DNA of 64,000 bases from Cryphonectria parasitica EP155 (GCF_011745365.1 NW_024468912.1:4340001-4404000), one strand, 5' to 3'; shown: positions 23,349-35,509, counted from the stretch's first letter. Notes: generated by a model from the letters alone, not told the origin. Made by a program: numbers and translations.

Positions 23349-24480
23349 ATGGCCCGCCTCACCCCCGTTCCCCTCCTCCTCCTCTCCACCTTGACCCTCT
23401 TTTCCACAACTGTATCAGGTTTTCCAGCCAACCTCGCCCCGGCTACCACCACAGATTGTGACGACGTGCACATCTTCCTCGCGCGCGGCACGTGGGAGGA
23501 CTACCCGGGCCGGCAGATCAACGTTGTGTATGCCATCTGCAACGGCACGGGGACGGCCACCTGCGATTACGAGGATATTGAGTATCCAGCGACGCTGCTG
23601 GCACCTCCTTGTAAGAGAGACGCTCTCTTTCTCAATCGCCCCTTCCCCTGTCCTCCATCTTTTCGAGGTGCCTTTTCTCAATGTTGGCTGGTTGATGTGC
23701 TGACGGGTGAGAGCAACAAACTAGACTGCGATTCGGAAGGACTCGGCGTGGCGCATGGAACGACCCAGATCTCGGAGTATGCGACCAAGTGCCCTGATTC
23801 CCAGCTCGTTCTATCAGGATATTCTCAGGTAGGGATTTGTTCCTCCTCCATCAACTCTGTTCTCCCCTTCTTTCCTCATGCTCATCAATCAAAGGGAGCC
23901 CAAGTAGTCGGCAACATCCTAGGCGGCCAGTCAGGAGGCTCAACCGGCTGCACGGACCAAAACACCACCGGCTTCGACCCCACCACTTCACCCGCGACGA
24001 ACAGTAAGCCAAGAACCCTCATAGTATCCAGACTAACCACAGAGGTGTGGCCGGAGTGGGGGGAGTTCTTTCCTAGTGACTTACATTCATTGACGTAAAT
24101 TAGTCAAAGCGGTGACGCTGTTCGGCGATGTGACGCATGTCGGCAACCAGACGTACAATACGGCTAATGGAAGTGCATTGAATGGGGTAAGTTCTTGTCC
24201 CCTTGGAACGCGAACCAGCACACAATGACGGCTTTGTGTGTGTGAGTGAGTGAGAGGACAGACACTAAGCAAGAAACTCGGGGGACAACAACAGATCGAT
24301 CCGCGCACCGGAACGCAGCTTGAGCGTCTGAACACGGGGTATTCTAGCGTGTTGCAGTCTTGGTGCCTGTCAGATGACCCCATCTGTGCCCAGGGTGACG
24401 ACGATGCTGCGCATACCTCGTACTTTGATATATTCTCGCAGGCGGCTGGGGATTGGGTATTGGCCAAGTTGACATTGTAA
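23349..24480 (+). CDS. Secreted cutinase/acetylxylan esterase (carbohydrate esterase family 5)
   Basis: Five exons, 23349-23610, 23725-23828, 23895-24003, 24104-24186 and 24295-24480, join in phase to 247 aa. A hydrophobic signal peptide (PVPLLLLSTLTLFSTTVSG) predicts secretion. The mature protein begins with a Cys-containing CDDVHIFLARGTWEDYPG block as in CE5 enzymes. The nucleophile lies in GYSQG, formed across the exon 2/3 border. The likely acid is in CLSDDPICAQGD and the base His in DAAHTSYFD near the C-terminus. Several Cys residues are placed as expected for the family's disulfides. CE5 members hydrolyse cutin polyesters or deacetylate xylan; sequence alone does not separate them, and the LARGTWEDYPGRQ segment leaves both possible. 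Several NxT/S sites suggest glycosylation. Confidence 0.9.
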
Positions 24481-24605
24481 TATTCCCTCACTGCGACGGG
24501 GAGCACCATTCTCGGGATGAATATAGCGTATGAATGCATGATCCGATGACTTGTTCGTCCTGTTGTGTGTGGTCTTTCTCCACGACTGCTGCTCACCTTC
24601 CACCC

Positions 24606-27401
24606 TCACTCCGCCTCTTTGCGTGATACCACTGGATGCAACGTCCCCTCTATCTCCTCAGGGCCTTTAGGGGCCGTGGTGATGGTGATTGTCGGCACGA
24701 CCCACCATTCATGATAACCCCCGTGGGGTCCAGGAATCTTTACATTGACTTGGACGTCCTGGCCCTTGTCGCGCGCCTCAACCACCCTCTTCAACGTCGA
24801 TACTGCCAGCCCCGCCTGGATGGCGCTCTTGAAGCCAGCCCGCGTAGCTTGCATCCACCGCTTGTGGCACTGTGCCGTGAAGGCCTCTTTCTCGCCAAAT
24901 TTCATCAGGACCTCGTAGCCTTTCTTCGCGCCTGCTACTGCACTTTCAGCGGTACTGAGCAGTGCCGTGGCTGGCTTTTCTTCCTGCCTGACTGACCGCG
25001 AAAACTCGGTATAGGTCGGCAGTTCTGGTAGCTCGATTGGTATAAAGGGGCGCATACGGATCTCGTAGCGTAGCTCATCTGTGGAGTAGGGCCGCGGGGG
25101 CGGGCTGACAAGCCCGAGTCGGTCATACAATAATGTGTAGATGGACGACAGGGCGTCGGCGAGCTCCCAGGTGACGGCAGCTTCGAGAAGCGTTGCGCGG
25201 AGGTAAGATAGCGAGCGCGTAACCTGTTGCTCTCGCGCTGCGGTCACAGCGGCCGACCTTGCCCGCAGCTCATTCAGCGTCCGCACCGCAAAGGCCTTGA
25301 TGCGCTCGACGTGGCCAGCCTGGATCCGTGCGAGGTAGCTGAGGTACCAGTACATGCCCGCAAGCTCGTCTGGCTGGTACACCTCCAATTCGAAGCCGAG
25401 CTGGACAATCCACACCATCAGGCGGAGCTTGTAGAGGTAAGCCCAGGACGAGAGCGGGAGGGAAAAGGTCGGCCTGGCGCTGCCCGTGCCAAAGGGCTGG
25501 TAGGACAGAGGCTTCTCGTCAAGGGCCAGCTGGAGAAGCTGGTCGATCTCTTCAGCGTCTGCCTGGACAGCCTCCCAGTCCTGGATGGCGTGGCATAATG
25601 TTCGCCTAACCCTGCAGCGGTTCTGACAAAACGCCCTGAAGACGTCCAGGTAAGACTGCGCAGCCCTTTGCCGAAAGACTTCCATCTGGTGCGCAATGGC
25701 GTATCTCGGATCATTGACGGCCTCAACGTTGTCGTTTGCGCGGTCGAGAAGTCGACTCGAGGGAAGGACGATGAGGGCTAAGTCGTCATCAAAGACCTGC
25801 CGGATGCTGAGTGAGCCAAGCAACACCATGTCCTTAAATACGTAGTTCTGTAAGAGGGTCCGAATATAGACGAGAGGCTGTGGCTTCTTGGCCTGGAAAG
25901 TCAGGATGAAATTCTGTGTGTATGCTTGCGTTAGCCATAAAATCGAGTTCTTGCCGCGGCATAGGCCGGGTCATGACCTACTAAGAGGCTTTGCGAGTCG
26001 GTGTATTTCAGCACATCGGCAACCTCGAGCCCGTCCACAGCAAGCCGCCTGAAGTGCGAGATGGCCTCCTCAAAGCTCAGCTGGACGATTGGGCGCGGCG
26101 GCATCGTGCTGGCGAGACGCCGCTGAAGCTTTGCGCTGAAGAAGCGTGGGCATGGCGTGCCCAGCGGGTGTGACTGGGAAATAGGATCCAGGATGGCCTT
26201 CATCTCCACCCATGGCGTCTTGAGAGACTCGGGGTGCGTTCTCAGCTCAGAGAGCTCGATGGCTCGGAGGAACGCATATCTCAGCTCAAGCCTGAAATCC
26301 AGGGCCTGGGTCATCTCTGCACCGAGCTCGCGCGACATGCTGTGGAGAAGGTCTCGAGCATCTCGGATCTCATCAAACACCTCCTTCCCAGGGACGTTGT
26401 CGAGGAGGGATCGGTGATAGGTGTTTGTCACGAAGTCCTCTTCCTGTCACATAATTCGTTAAGCCGATATACGAGCGTGTTGTCTTCCCCAAAGCCGTAT
26501 GACCCACCTCATAGTAGTGCTCAAATTTGATGCGCTCGTTGACACAGCGACATGCCTTGAGCAGGCCCAGACAATACGCCCTCAGAATGCGGAGCATACG
26601 ATCTGTGTGGGCATGGTCGCCCTCGACACGTGTGAAGTACGCATCCTCCAGACTGTTAGGGGGCGGCATCATGATCGACTCGAGGTGAATGCTGGTGAAC
26701 AATGTCTGGGACAACGGGTATCCCAGGTGCCAAGCCATCTTGTGTCACGTCGTCAGCGTATTTCATTGGGAAAAAGGGGGTTCCGACCACAGGGAGATGT
26801 GCGTACCTCATGGCAGAGCAGTTGATCCATGATCCCCAAGACCTCTTCCGGCATGAGCGGAACATCAACCTGGAGCTTCTCTTCTAAGGGCTCTCCAGGG
26901 GCGAGGCAGCCACTGTCCATCTTGGGATCCATGATCTGCAACAGTCAGCATCTCTCACTAAAAGGAGACGCGATTACAGGCAGGCCTGCTAAGGCTTCGA
27001 AAGGGTATCCTGCTGATTACCTCGAGAGCCCCGACGGACTCGAAGAGAGTGAAGAAGCCATCCTTGACCAGCTCGCCTGGCTCGAGGGCTGCATACCAGT
27101 CAGTCTTGGGTAGGTAAACAGAGATGGATCAGGAAAATATGGAGAGAGCCCACTCTTGGCAGCCTCAGCAAACCTGGCTGTGATATCTGTGGTGACAATA
27201 GCCTCACTGGTGATCTTTGGCGGGGGCGGCACCTCGGGATCCAGGTCTGCTGCAGTCTGGTACTGGTCGCTAGTGACAGAGAGGCTATTGAACCCTGGGA
27301 AAGACTGTTCAGCAGCGTCTTGGATGAGAGGAAGAATGCACGTTTGTTGTTGGGGGAAAAGGCTGCTGTATCTTACCACTGGTCACGTTGAACTCGTCCA
27401 T
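24606..27401 (-). CDS. MAK10: NatC N-terminal acetyltransferase auxiliary subunit Mak10/NAA35
   Basis: Seven exons, 27401-27377, 27294-27154, 27088-27021, 26935-26807, 26738-26508, 26443-25982 and 25913-24606, giving 787 aa, near the family length. The hallmark is MDPKMDSGCL in exon 4, preceded by GELVKDGFFTLFESVGALE. Further family blocks are MAWHLGYPLSQTLFTSIHLE, FEHYYEEEDFVTNTYHRSL and NFILTFQAKKPQPLVYIRTL. Mak10 is the large scaffold of NatC (with Naa30 and Naa38), which acetylates N-terminal Met followed by a hydrophobic residue, on or near the ribosome. In yeast it is needed for L-A virus propagation and some membrane targeting. Exon 1 is only 25 nt. The 65-bp intron 2 is fixed by branch site ACTGACT and by phase. 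The C-terminus converges on the CE5 gene with a 125-bp gap. Confidence 0.94.
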
Positions 27402-28121
27402 TGTCTCGCCCTCTTGCCAACTTGCGAGTATACAAAATATCGCGTACTATCTCATCAGTGCGACATATTCTCGGCGCTGTGAGTAGTATTTCTTTTCATG
27501 TAGACTCGGTAGGGGCACTGTGTGTTGAGGTGTTGAGCTGTAGTTCTGCAGAGTGAGAGAGCCTTGTTAGGGAAAACCCACTGCTGCACCTTAAGGCGCA
27601 GCGACCAACATCGGATGGCCTCGGGAAGAGATTTGTTCCAGTAGCCCGTGTCCCACTGCGATGTAGTAATCTCAACTTCTGACGTTGAGCATGGTCACGA
27701 ACAAGATTGTGAACTGTGAAAAGAACTGGAAAGATAAACTTGGTTGGTGCAATGTCTTTTTTGTTTTCATTTTCTTCTTCTACGCATGTACAAAGCGGGG
27801 AGTGCAACTGACAGTGTCGCAACTGCCCAGGGGGTTCATCTTGGCTGGGCAAGTGCCCAAGTACCCTCTTAGTCTACAAATGCATACGCATCAAAAGTAC
27901 ACAATGCATACGGCATCACCATATAGCAAGACTGGGACCTGTTGAAATCTCGACCTTTGGTGTTGTCGATTGGCTTGTCTTCTCTAATGATTCTTGTTCA
28001 CCATCCTCGGGCATTCTATTCCGACCGTTGCTGAGAGACCTCTGCTCCACCTTACTTCATGTCGCACTCCATCAACAGCCTGGTTTTCCCACCCAGAAGT
28101 CCGCCTTCGTTGTGATATGTA
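27402..28121. other. Intergenic region upstream of MAK10
   Basis: About 720 bp holding the MAK10 promoter and the ATP15 3' UTR. A 118-codon minus-strand frame here shows no protein-like features and was not called. Confidence 0.5.
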
Positions 28122-28512
28122 TTACGAGGATGATCCAGCCGACTCAGCCATAGCAGAAGCGTTCGCCTGCGCCAGGTTCTTGGCATCGCCCTGCTTGCCG
28201 TTCTGTTTCGCGCGATCCGTCAGCGACTCGAACTCTCGTTGTCCATCTGGCCACGACGCAAACTCACCTCCCACTTGGAGAACCGCAGCTCCATCTCTCC
28301 CCGACGCTCAGCTACAAGTCTCTTATCGTCCTTCAGGCTTCGGCGCACGACGCGGCCCGCGACGGCCAGGTAGCGGTTGTAGCTGTAGAGCGCGATTTCG
28401 GATCGTCAGTTTTCCGGTTGGTCCATTGATTCCACCCCACGTCGCTTCGCAGTTCCTGAGCTGGGTTAATCGATACTCACGTAATGCCAGCGGCTTTCCA
28501 CGCGAACGACAT
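28122..28512 (-). CDS. ATP15: Mitochondrial F1Fo-ATP synthase epsilon subunit
   Basis: Three short exons, 28512-28481, 28382-28268 and 28202-28122, encode a 75-aa protein that starts MSFAWKAAGITYNRYLAVAG. This closely follows the yeast Atp15 pattern (M-S-x-W-R/K-x-A-G-I-x-Y-x-x-Y-L) and is followed by a basic helix with VVRRSLKDDKRLVAE. The length is slightly above the yeast 62 aa because of a C-terminal Ala/Ser tail. The subunit sits in the central stalk of F1, binding gamma and delta, and helps rotor stability in the inner mitochondrial membrane complex. As in yeast there is no cleavable presequence. Introns of 98 and 65 bp carry CTGAC branch sites. The start is 456 bp from the divergent TMA46 start. 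The gene is easy to miss because no exon exceeds 115 bp. Confidence 0.93.
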
Positions 28513-28968
28513 CTTGAATGCTCGTTTGGGGGGGAGTGTTGGGAGGGGTGTGGTCGGGGTTGCGGTGCTCAAAAGTTGCCAATCCAATGTTCAGTCTGCT
28601 GCTGCTAAAACAGCTCAGGGACTCGCCTGGCTTCGGGACCGGCCTTTGCCTGGATCACGTGCCGCTAAACCCGTTCTATTCCGCGCCCAAGCCTGCGTCA
28701 TACGTACGATAGTACTGTATGTAACATTCTACTGAACTGGTTCGCAGCCCACTTTTTTTTCTTTGCAGTAGACACCTTCTCAAGGTTCGAAAGTTGCCCA
28801 AACCCCCCGCCCCCACCTCTTCCAGACAAGACGACCACAACGTCTGGAAGCAGCGGAGAGAGCCTTTCTGAGCAACATACACGCGGCGCCTCTCTCTCCG
28901 CCTCTCTCTCCGCCTCTCTTTCCCTCCCTCACCCGATCCAATCCTTCCTCCTATACTAGCCGCCCAGC
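28513..28968. promoter_or_regulatory. Bidirectional promoter region of ATP15 and TMA46
   Basis: A 456-bp spacer separates the divergent start codons. It contains a repeated CTCTCTCCGC pyrimidine tract (28890-28925) just upstream of TMA46. Pairing of an energy gene and a translation gene suggests shared growth-related control; this is inference. Confidence 0.5.
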
Positions 28969-30311
28969 ATGCCTCCCAAGAAGGTGGACAAGGCCCCGGC
29001 CAAAAAGGTCGATGCCAAGAAGGCCGTCGATGACAAGACCTTTGGCATGAAGAATAAGAAAGGTGGTGCGGCCCAGAAGCAGATCAAGCAGCTGCAGGCA
29101 CAAGCCAAGAGCGGAGGCACTGCAGAGCAGAAGAAGAAGGAAGCAGAAAAGGCCCAGCGCGAGCGGGAGAAGAAGGCCGCCGAGGACGCCAAGAGGGAGC
29201 AGGAGGCCCTGCTCAACAAGCCTGCACAGGTCCAGAAGGTGCCGTTCGGCGTCGACCCCAAGACGGTACTGTGTATTTTCCACAAGAAAGGAAACTGCGA
29301 GAAGGGCAAGAAGTGCAAGTTCTCGCACGACTTGGAGCTGGACAGGAAGACGGACAAGAGGAGCTTGTATCAGGACACGAGGCAAGAGGACGAGGAGAAG
29401 AAAAAGGCCGAGACCTCGGCGGACTGGGACGAGGAGAAGCTGCGGTCCGTTGTCTTGTCCAAGAAGGGCAACCAGCGCACATCGACGGACAAGGTCTGCA
29501 AATACTTTATTCAGGCTATCGAGGATGGCAAATACGGGTGGTTCTGGATCTGCCCTAATGGGGGTGACAAGTGCATGTACAAGCACGCTCTGCCACCTGG
29601 GTTAGTACTTTGGAGGCCTTGTTCTTATTCTCTCTTCCTCCAAGACAGACAGTTTGCTCATACAAAACGCAGATTCATCCTCAAGACGAAAGAACAACGA
29701 GCGGCGGAGAAGGCCCTGCTGGACAAGTCGCCACTTAAGACACTAACGCTTGAAGATTTCTTGGAGTCCGAACGGCACAAGCTCACTGGCAAGCTGACAC
29801 CTGTGACTCCCGAGTCCTTTGCCGAGTGGAAAAAGAAACGTCTGGACAAGAAGGCCGCCGAGGAACAGGTAGGACCTTGCGTTGGAGCTTTCATTGCTTT
29901 GTCTGGTATTACCCTACACTATATACTAACTGCAATGACCAATGGCAGGCCCGCAAAGCCAAGGAAGCGACAGGTCGTGCGCTGTTCGAGAGCGGCAACT
30001 GGCGTACACAAAGCGACGACGAGGCCTCGGACTCAGACTCGGGCGCCGAGATCGACGAAAACGACGACGAGGACGACGACGCATGGAATCTGGAGAAGCT
30101 CCGGCAGGAGACAGAAGCGCTACGGCAGAAGAAGGAGGACGAACGAATCGCAAAGGAGCACGGTGCTCCTCCACAGGATCAGGAACCACACAACGACGCA
30201 GAAGCAAGCCCTTCTGTGGATACTTTGGACACGGCGGAGGGGGGCAAGGCTGAAACCTCCGGAGAGACTGCTGAAACCAATGGCACTGCTGACACGACTG
30301 CAGCCACATGA
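28969..30311 (+). CDS. TMA46: CCCH zinc-finger protein Tma46/DFRP1 (DRG-family regulatory protein)
   Basis: Exons 28969-29600, 29673-29868 and 29949-30311 give 396 aa. After a Lys/Ala-rich N-terminus come two CCCH fingers: CX7CX5CX3H in CIFHKKGNCEKGKKCKFSH, and a second ending CX6CX3H (CPNGGDKCMYKH). The FILKTKEQRAAEKALLDKSP and LTLEDFLESERHKL blocks match the DFRP (Tma46) domain that binds and stabilises the GTPase Rbg1/DRG1. The C-terminus is acidic and repetitive. The protein associates with translating ribosomes in the cytosol; with Rbg1 it helps elongation through difficult stretches in yeast. Introns of 72 and 80 bp have standard borders. Divergent from ATP15. I see no oddities. Confidence 0.95.
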
Positions 30312-30710
30312 AAAGAGCATGGGAACTCCGTGCAATTCATATCATGTTGGATCGGACAGGCGAGCCCGACTGCATGCCGGCGAGTGATCATATCTGCGTC
30401 GCACCTCAAGACAAGGCTCAGGTGCACACCGAATGATTGTCATCCATAGAGATGGCATCGCCGACATGCGGGCGGTCGCACTGATCGCCCCGAGAGCATA
30501 TTCTTTTTCTTCACCACATCCACGGCCTACACAGTTGACTGGACAGGAAAGAACTATATCAGGAGCCTAGGACATTTTGGAGGGATAGTGTGGTCTCAAA
30601 TCAATTCAATCTACGCCTAAGTCTTCATACCAAGCCCGGGAACATAGCATCTCGTCCATGCATTTCCTGTGGGTCTTGCTTTAGATCCGCCTCTCCTGAG
30701 CCACGAACAC
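30312..30710. other. Convergent intergenic region
   Basis: About 400 bp between the TMA46 and SDR stop codons, holding both 3' UTRs. No gene seen. Confidence 0.5.
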
Positions 30711-31827
30711 TTAAAATTTCTCAACATATGGGCGCATATCGATCTCCTGAGTAAAGGTGGATCTGGGCTGCGTGTGTAGCCACCAGTAGCCCTCTGCGAT
30801 CTGCCCTGAGAATCAGCTCACAAGTCGATTTACGAAGGATTGTTTTGTCTCTTCTCTTTTGAATCAATGAAAAAGAAGAACTATCAAGATAAACTCACCG
30901 CATCCGGGCTCAGCAGTCCGTCCGGAGCACCATTGTTGATGCGCGGCTTGAGCTCGGCCACGCGCGGGATATCGATCACGCCGTCGATGATGGCATGAGC
31001 AACATGCACGCCCTTGGGCCCAAACTCACGTGCAAGACTCTGTGTCAACGCTCGCCCTGTGTCGACCGTAAACAACACCCCGTCATCGTCAGCAATCATC
31101 TTGTCCTCTCTCTATCCACAGCTCCTAGGAGGTGACTTACTCGCGAACATGCCCGCCGCAAACACGGCGAACTTGTTGCTTCCGCGCACCGAGGCCGTGG
31201 CGCCCGTGACGATGAGCGATGGCGGGTGTGGCGATGACTCCACCGACTCGAGGAGGAGGGGCAGGGCATACTGTGCAAAGTTGAAGAGGCCGTGGCTTTA
31301 TTGATTGTTGGTTTATCATGTCAGCCCAGCGTTCGCTCCACTCTCAGATAAGTGGCCTACAACAACAGCAGCAAAAAAAACACCAACTACTACAACTACT
31401 ACTTACGCGTTCCCGCCCAGGCTCGCCTCCAGGTCCTCGGGCTTCAGCTCCAGGAAGGGCTTGTTGGCATACCCCGAGCCGACATTGTAGATGGCGGCCG
31501 CGAGTTTCTTGTCGGGGAACTCCTTCTTGATGGTGCTGAAGGCATTCTCGACGGCGGCGGCGGAGGCGAGGTCTGTGGGGATGCCGATGGCGCGGCCGCC
31601 TGAGCTGTTGATCTCGGTGACGATGTCCTTGTAGCTTTCCTCGCGGCGGGCGAGGAGGACGACCGGGTAGGCCTTGGCGAAGAGCTTTGCTACCTGGACA
31701 GTAGTATTAATAATGCTAGTGTGGGGTAGGGTGAAGTGAGAGAGATGTATTTTGTTCATACAGAACCGCCTGTTCCGGCACCGACGCCTGCGACGACCGC
31801 GAAGAAGGAGTTGGACAATGAGGCCAT
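30711..31827 (-). CDS. Atypical short-chain dehydrogenase/reductase lacking the YxxxK pair
   Basis: Five exons, 31827-31762, 31693-31407, 31295-31141, 31056-30899 and 30800-30711, join in phase to 251 aa, the normal SDR length. The N-terminal glycine-rich loop is GVGAGTGGSVAKLFAK, a variant nucleotide-binding motif, followed by VVLLARREESYKDI. A NVGSGYANKPFLEL segment replaces the usual NNAG. The SDR Ser is visible in SLIVTGATAS, but the catalytic Tyr and Lys positions (about 163 and 167) read Phe and Met in FAVFAAGMFASRAL. The C-terminus (IAEGYWWLHTQPRSTFTQEI) is well formed and typical of a fungal and bacterial subgroup. Some members of that subgroup also lack Tyr; I recall them usually keeping a Lys. 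It may be a non-classical reductase or a binding protein. Cytosolic; substrate unknown. Confidence 0.88.
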
Positions 31828-34807
31828 ATTGTTGACTTTTCTTTATTAATTTTCTTTTACTTCGTTTCTTCTTGAAATTGATGAATCAATAAATAAGGTT
31901 GTGACTTTTAGTTGGAAGTGCAATGAGGAGTCCACATGAAACTCTTCACTTATATACGAGAAGAGATGCCCATCGAAGTTGTGATTTATAAACTGACGCC
32001 ATGGACTGTCATCATGATATGATCTATTGGCCCGCGAGCTTATTAATTGACGGTACTACCAATGAATACCCCAAATCTGAAATCAACACACGGCAATTCT
32101 TGATGGTTTCCTCGGTCAAGTTTTGATGGGGGATCACTAATCCATCACTCAATATTGTCTCAGTTTTCCTTTTTTCGTTCCTCCACAGCAAGGGTTAATC
32201 CATTGTCACTAATTATTTAGACCACAAGCAAGCTGTGAGATCGGGGTACTACTGCAGAGACATAGACTGCATCAGTATTATTATCATTATCAACCTCATC
32301 AATAGGATGGTGAGTTGTCCGTCTTTGCTTGAGATTATGGTATACGACTGGCTGACTGAGCTGCATTGTGTATCCAGTAGGCCTCCTCTTCAGGTCTATT
32401 TCTGGAACGCAAGTCTTGTTCCCATAATTACACCCTCTTTAACCCCCCCCCCCCGGCGGGCGGGGGCGTGTGAGGCTGCACTGGCCACAAAGGAAGAGGG
32501 AGACAGAACAAGAAGAAAAAGGCAGAAGGGAGAAACAGGAGAAAGTCTAATAATGGAAGTTCCAGTCCTGACATGCGACTTAATTTGCAAAGTGATCTCA
32601 AAAATCCACATGCTATTGATAGCCATGACATTAGTAGGAGGTTTGAAAGAAAGAAAGAAGAAGAAACAAAGTAGACTTTCCAGAGCCATGGGCCCCCTGG
32701 CTTCCCCGGCACACACTGAGGCTGGCACGCGGGAGGACTTAGAGGCACGCCAGAGGACCCGAGATGGTGGGTGGCAGGTGCACTGTTCAGCTGTGTCCTC
32801 CACCTGACCATGATTGGCACAGGCTGAGCATGGAAGCAGGGGATTGGTTGCGCTTGCCAGTACCTGCTAGAACCCACTATTGGATAAGCAAGGCCTCCAC
32901 CGAGCACTTCTTTGAGCCTCCCTCTCTCCCCTTCCCTCTTTTCACACAGCATAATCTGGCTACCTAATTCATCAGCTGCTCTGCTGAATTGGTCTTTCTC
33001 TGGGACCCCTCCCCTCCAGGTGGTCAGCACCATACACAGCCCCCCTCCCCTCTGGCCCTCTTCTTTTTTTTCTTCCCCTGCCACCATGCCTTGACTGACT
33101 ACTTGCTACCCTTGCTCTCCCGCGGCTCTGATCGTATCGCCATTGGCGTCTGCGCCTGTCTGGGGCCTTCAGATGCGGCTCTAATGCATGGAAGCCACAA
33201 TTGTCATCCTCCCTTCCATTTGTCTGTTACACGCCGTTCTGGCCTTGAGTGTGATAAACCACCACTCCACTCCCTTGCTGCTTCAAATGACGACTTTTGG
33301 ATGTGAGGGTAAATTGTCCAGGAAACCAGAAGAGGCAAAAGAGGAAGACAGGGGCGGGGGGGGGGAAGGTGGTTGAAGGGAGCTGTCATCATAGCTTGTT
33401 GTATTATACTCTTCTCCCTGCGCTTCATCTGAATTTTGCTTTCTATACTTCTATACTTACACCTGCACCAGCTCGAGGAACTACTTGGCTGGCGACCCAA
33501 GTCGCACTTGGCAGTCACCCCAGGCCAGGAAGACATGACCCCCCCCCCCCCAGATGACCTGCCTCCCCAAGACAAGGTGTGAGCGTGTGGGGCTGCATGT
33601 GCACGACTGGGCATACACACCGAGCCCAAGGACAAGAGCCTGCTTGCTCTTCTCTCCCCTTCTCTGTTACTGACATTGACACTTTTTACCACTTTATTCT
33701 CTCTCTTTTAAAGAACACAGCAGAGTGTCCATCAGCACAGGGCATCCACCCCCTCTTGGGACACCCTCCCAGGCCTTCTGGGTCTCGTTGCTGCCGGGTT
33801 GGGTCTGGTCCTGTCATCGCCACAGTACTTGGTAGGACTCGATGACCAGGACCCGAAAACAGTACCACAAACTCGTCTCGAGTAAACACAAAGGATGATG
33901 AACCATCATCATCATAAGCTGGTCCGCATTGTGTTTGCCTGCCACAGTTCATCTCATCTTCTACATGTCTTGAACCGTCAGTCAATCCTGCGACGATGTG
34001 ATGACTGCGCAGGAAGCCTGCTCGTTCTTGCTCATGCTTGTCCTCAACATGACATCGAGGTCGTGGCTGATATCACCTCGTGGTGTGTGTGCCCCCAGCG
34101 GCTCACACCTTCACACCTTCAAACCACCCCTCCCCCCCTTCTTTCTCCCAAATCTACAGCCTCATGCCCTGCCCACCAACCTGTCAGAGGCTATTCAGGG
34201 TAGCCTCCCCCCTGGCGTGCGGCGGGATCAAAGACAGTCTTGGTACACGGAGGCCAACTGACTTTCTCGTCTACGCCCTACGAGGAAGCCTCGTGGTGTT
34301 GTTGTTGTTGGTGGTGGTGGTAGTGGTGTGTCCACTCGGGCCTCTTAAAAGCAAGTGCTTCCATCTTGCATACCTGCTTGGGTCCCCCCGGCTTGCTCTT
34401 TCTTTTCTTTTCTTCTTTTCTTTCTTCCTATTCGCTCTCTTTTCCCCAGGAACGCATGCAACTGTGACTTGCATGCATAATTTACATTTCATTGTCACCA
34501 ATCTTCTTCGTCCTGTGCCTGGACTAGCTATTACCGTCTCGAGGTATCCACACTGCCTGTCTTTCACCCTCCTCTCTTTCAGCCTTGACCAACACAACAA
34601 CCTTCGCAGCCCACTACGTTCTGCTACGTGAGTCCAGCAGGGGCAGCACTACATTTCACTCTTTGCAGGGCAACCTACTTGTCTTGGTCCATCTCCCCAT
34701 ATCCAGCAACCACATCGTCCACATAGCTCCTCCTTCTAGAGGCTGGGAGGGCTGGACGGCCCCCTATATACCGTACGACATAGCCAAGGCCAGTGATTCT
34801 CTTTCGC
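31828..34807. other. 3-kb gene-poor region
   Basis: No convincing gene. It contains the SDR promoter (AT-rich near 31830-32220), C runs at 32443-32454 and 33539-33551, and a TTG/TGG repeat near 34297-34330. Open frames are short and of biased composition. Confidence 0.5.
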
Positions 34808-35509
34808 ATGGCTAGAGACTACTGGGTTGAGAGCAGCCCCTCCGGTCGCCCCCGCTTCGTCAAGACTAGCCACCTACGACGCTCCAACACCCACGATGGC
34901 AGCCAGTCGTCACGCAGCCGTCGCGTCGACTTCCTTGATGTCACGCGGGCGGAGTACGACAGTCTCCGCCAGGCCAACGAGGATCTACTCCGCGAAAACT
35001 ACACGTATAAGACAAACTGGCAGTCGTGTGACGCCGAGGTCAGAAGGCTCCGCGGCGTCGTGCCAACACTCGAGGCCGAAGTACGCACCCTAGACTATGA
35101 GAACCAGCAGCTGAGGGGCCGGCTCGAGGAGAGTGAGAAATATACCGGAGGCGGCTACCACGAGAGCCGTCACAGAGAAGACGAGGTGAGGAGGCTGAGA
35201 TACAAGAACACGAAATTACGCGACGAGAATGAAACATTGCGAGCGAGGATGGGTCGCTTCGAGCGAGACCTGCGGGACGGTCTGAGCGACCGGGCCCGAA
35301 GGCTGAGTGAAGATCTTGGAATGTGGAAGAGGCGCTACTCGAAGCTGGACGATGACCTCGAGAGGCTGTACCACAAGCTGGACTCGGTCGAGAAGCGAAA
35401 CCGCCGGCTCGAGTCGATGAACGAGAGCCTGGCGAGGCAGGACCGGAAGCTGCGGCAGGATGTGGATTACTACCAGTCCATACTGAGGCGGCATGGGATC
35501 ACGAGATGA
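34808..35509 (+). CDS. Intronless coiled-coil protein, function unknown
   Basis: A single exon of 233 aa starting MARDYWVESSPSGRPRF. The N-terminal 40 residues are Ser/Arg-rich, and the rest is strongly helical with heptad-like Leu spacing: YDSLRQANEDLLRENYTY, VPTLEAEVRTLDYENQQLRG, NTKLRDENETLRARMGRF and LDDDLERLYHKLDSVEKR. There are no membrane segments or recognised domains. The charge pattern (dense Arg, Glu, Asp) suggests a parallel coiled coil. A longer frame upstream lacks an ATG, so 34808 is the first Met. The gene stands alone between a 3-kb and a 7.6-kb non-coding region. It resembles in style, though not clearly in sequence, the next gene at 43075. I cannot assign a function; cytoskeletal, septal or scaffold roles are possible. 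Confidence 0.8.
   Translation: MARDYWVESSPSGRPRFVKTSHLRRSNTHDGSQSSRSRRVDFLDVTRAEYDSLRQANEDLLRENYTYKTNWQSCDAEVRRLRGVVPTLEAEVRTLDYENQQLRGRLEESEKYTGGGYHESRHREDEVRRLRYKNTKLRDENETLRARMGRFERDLRDGLSDRARRLSEDLGMWKRRYSKLDDDLERLYHKLDSVEKRNRRLESMNESLARQDRKLRQDVDYYQSILRRHGITR

Noticed and set aside
8351..31827. Secondary-metabolite cluster (MFS, P450, SDR, esterase)
   Set aside because: The genes are spread over about 23 kb among housekeeping genes, and no backbone synthase or cluster regulator was seen.
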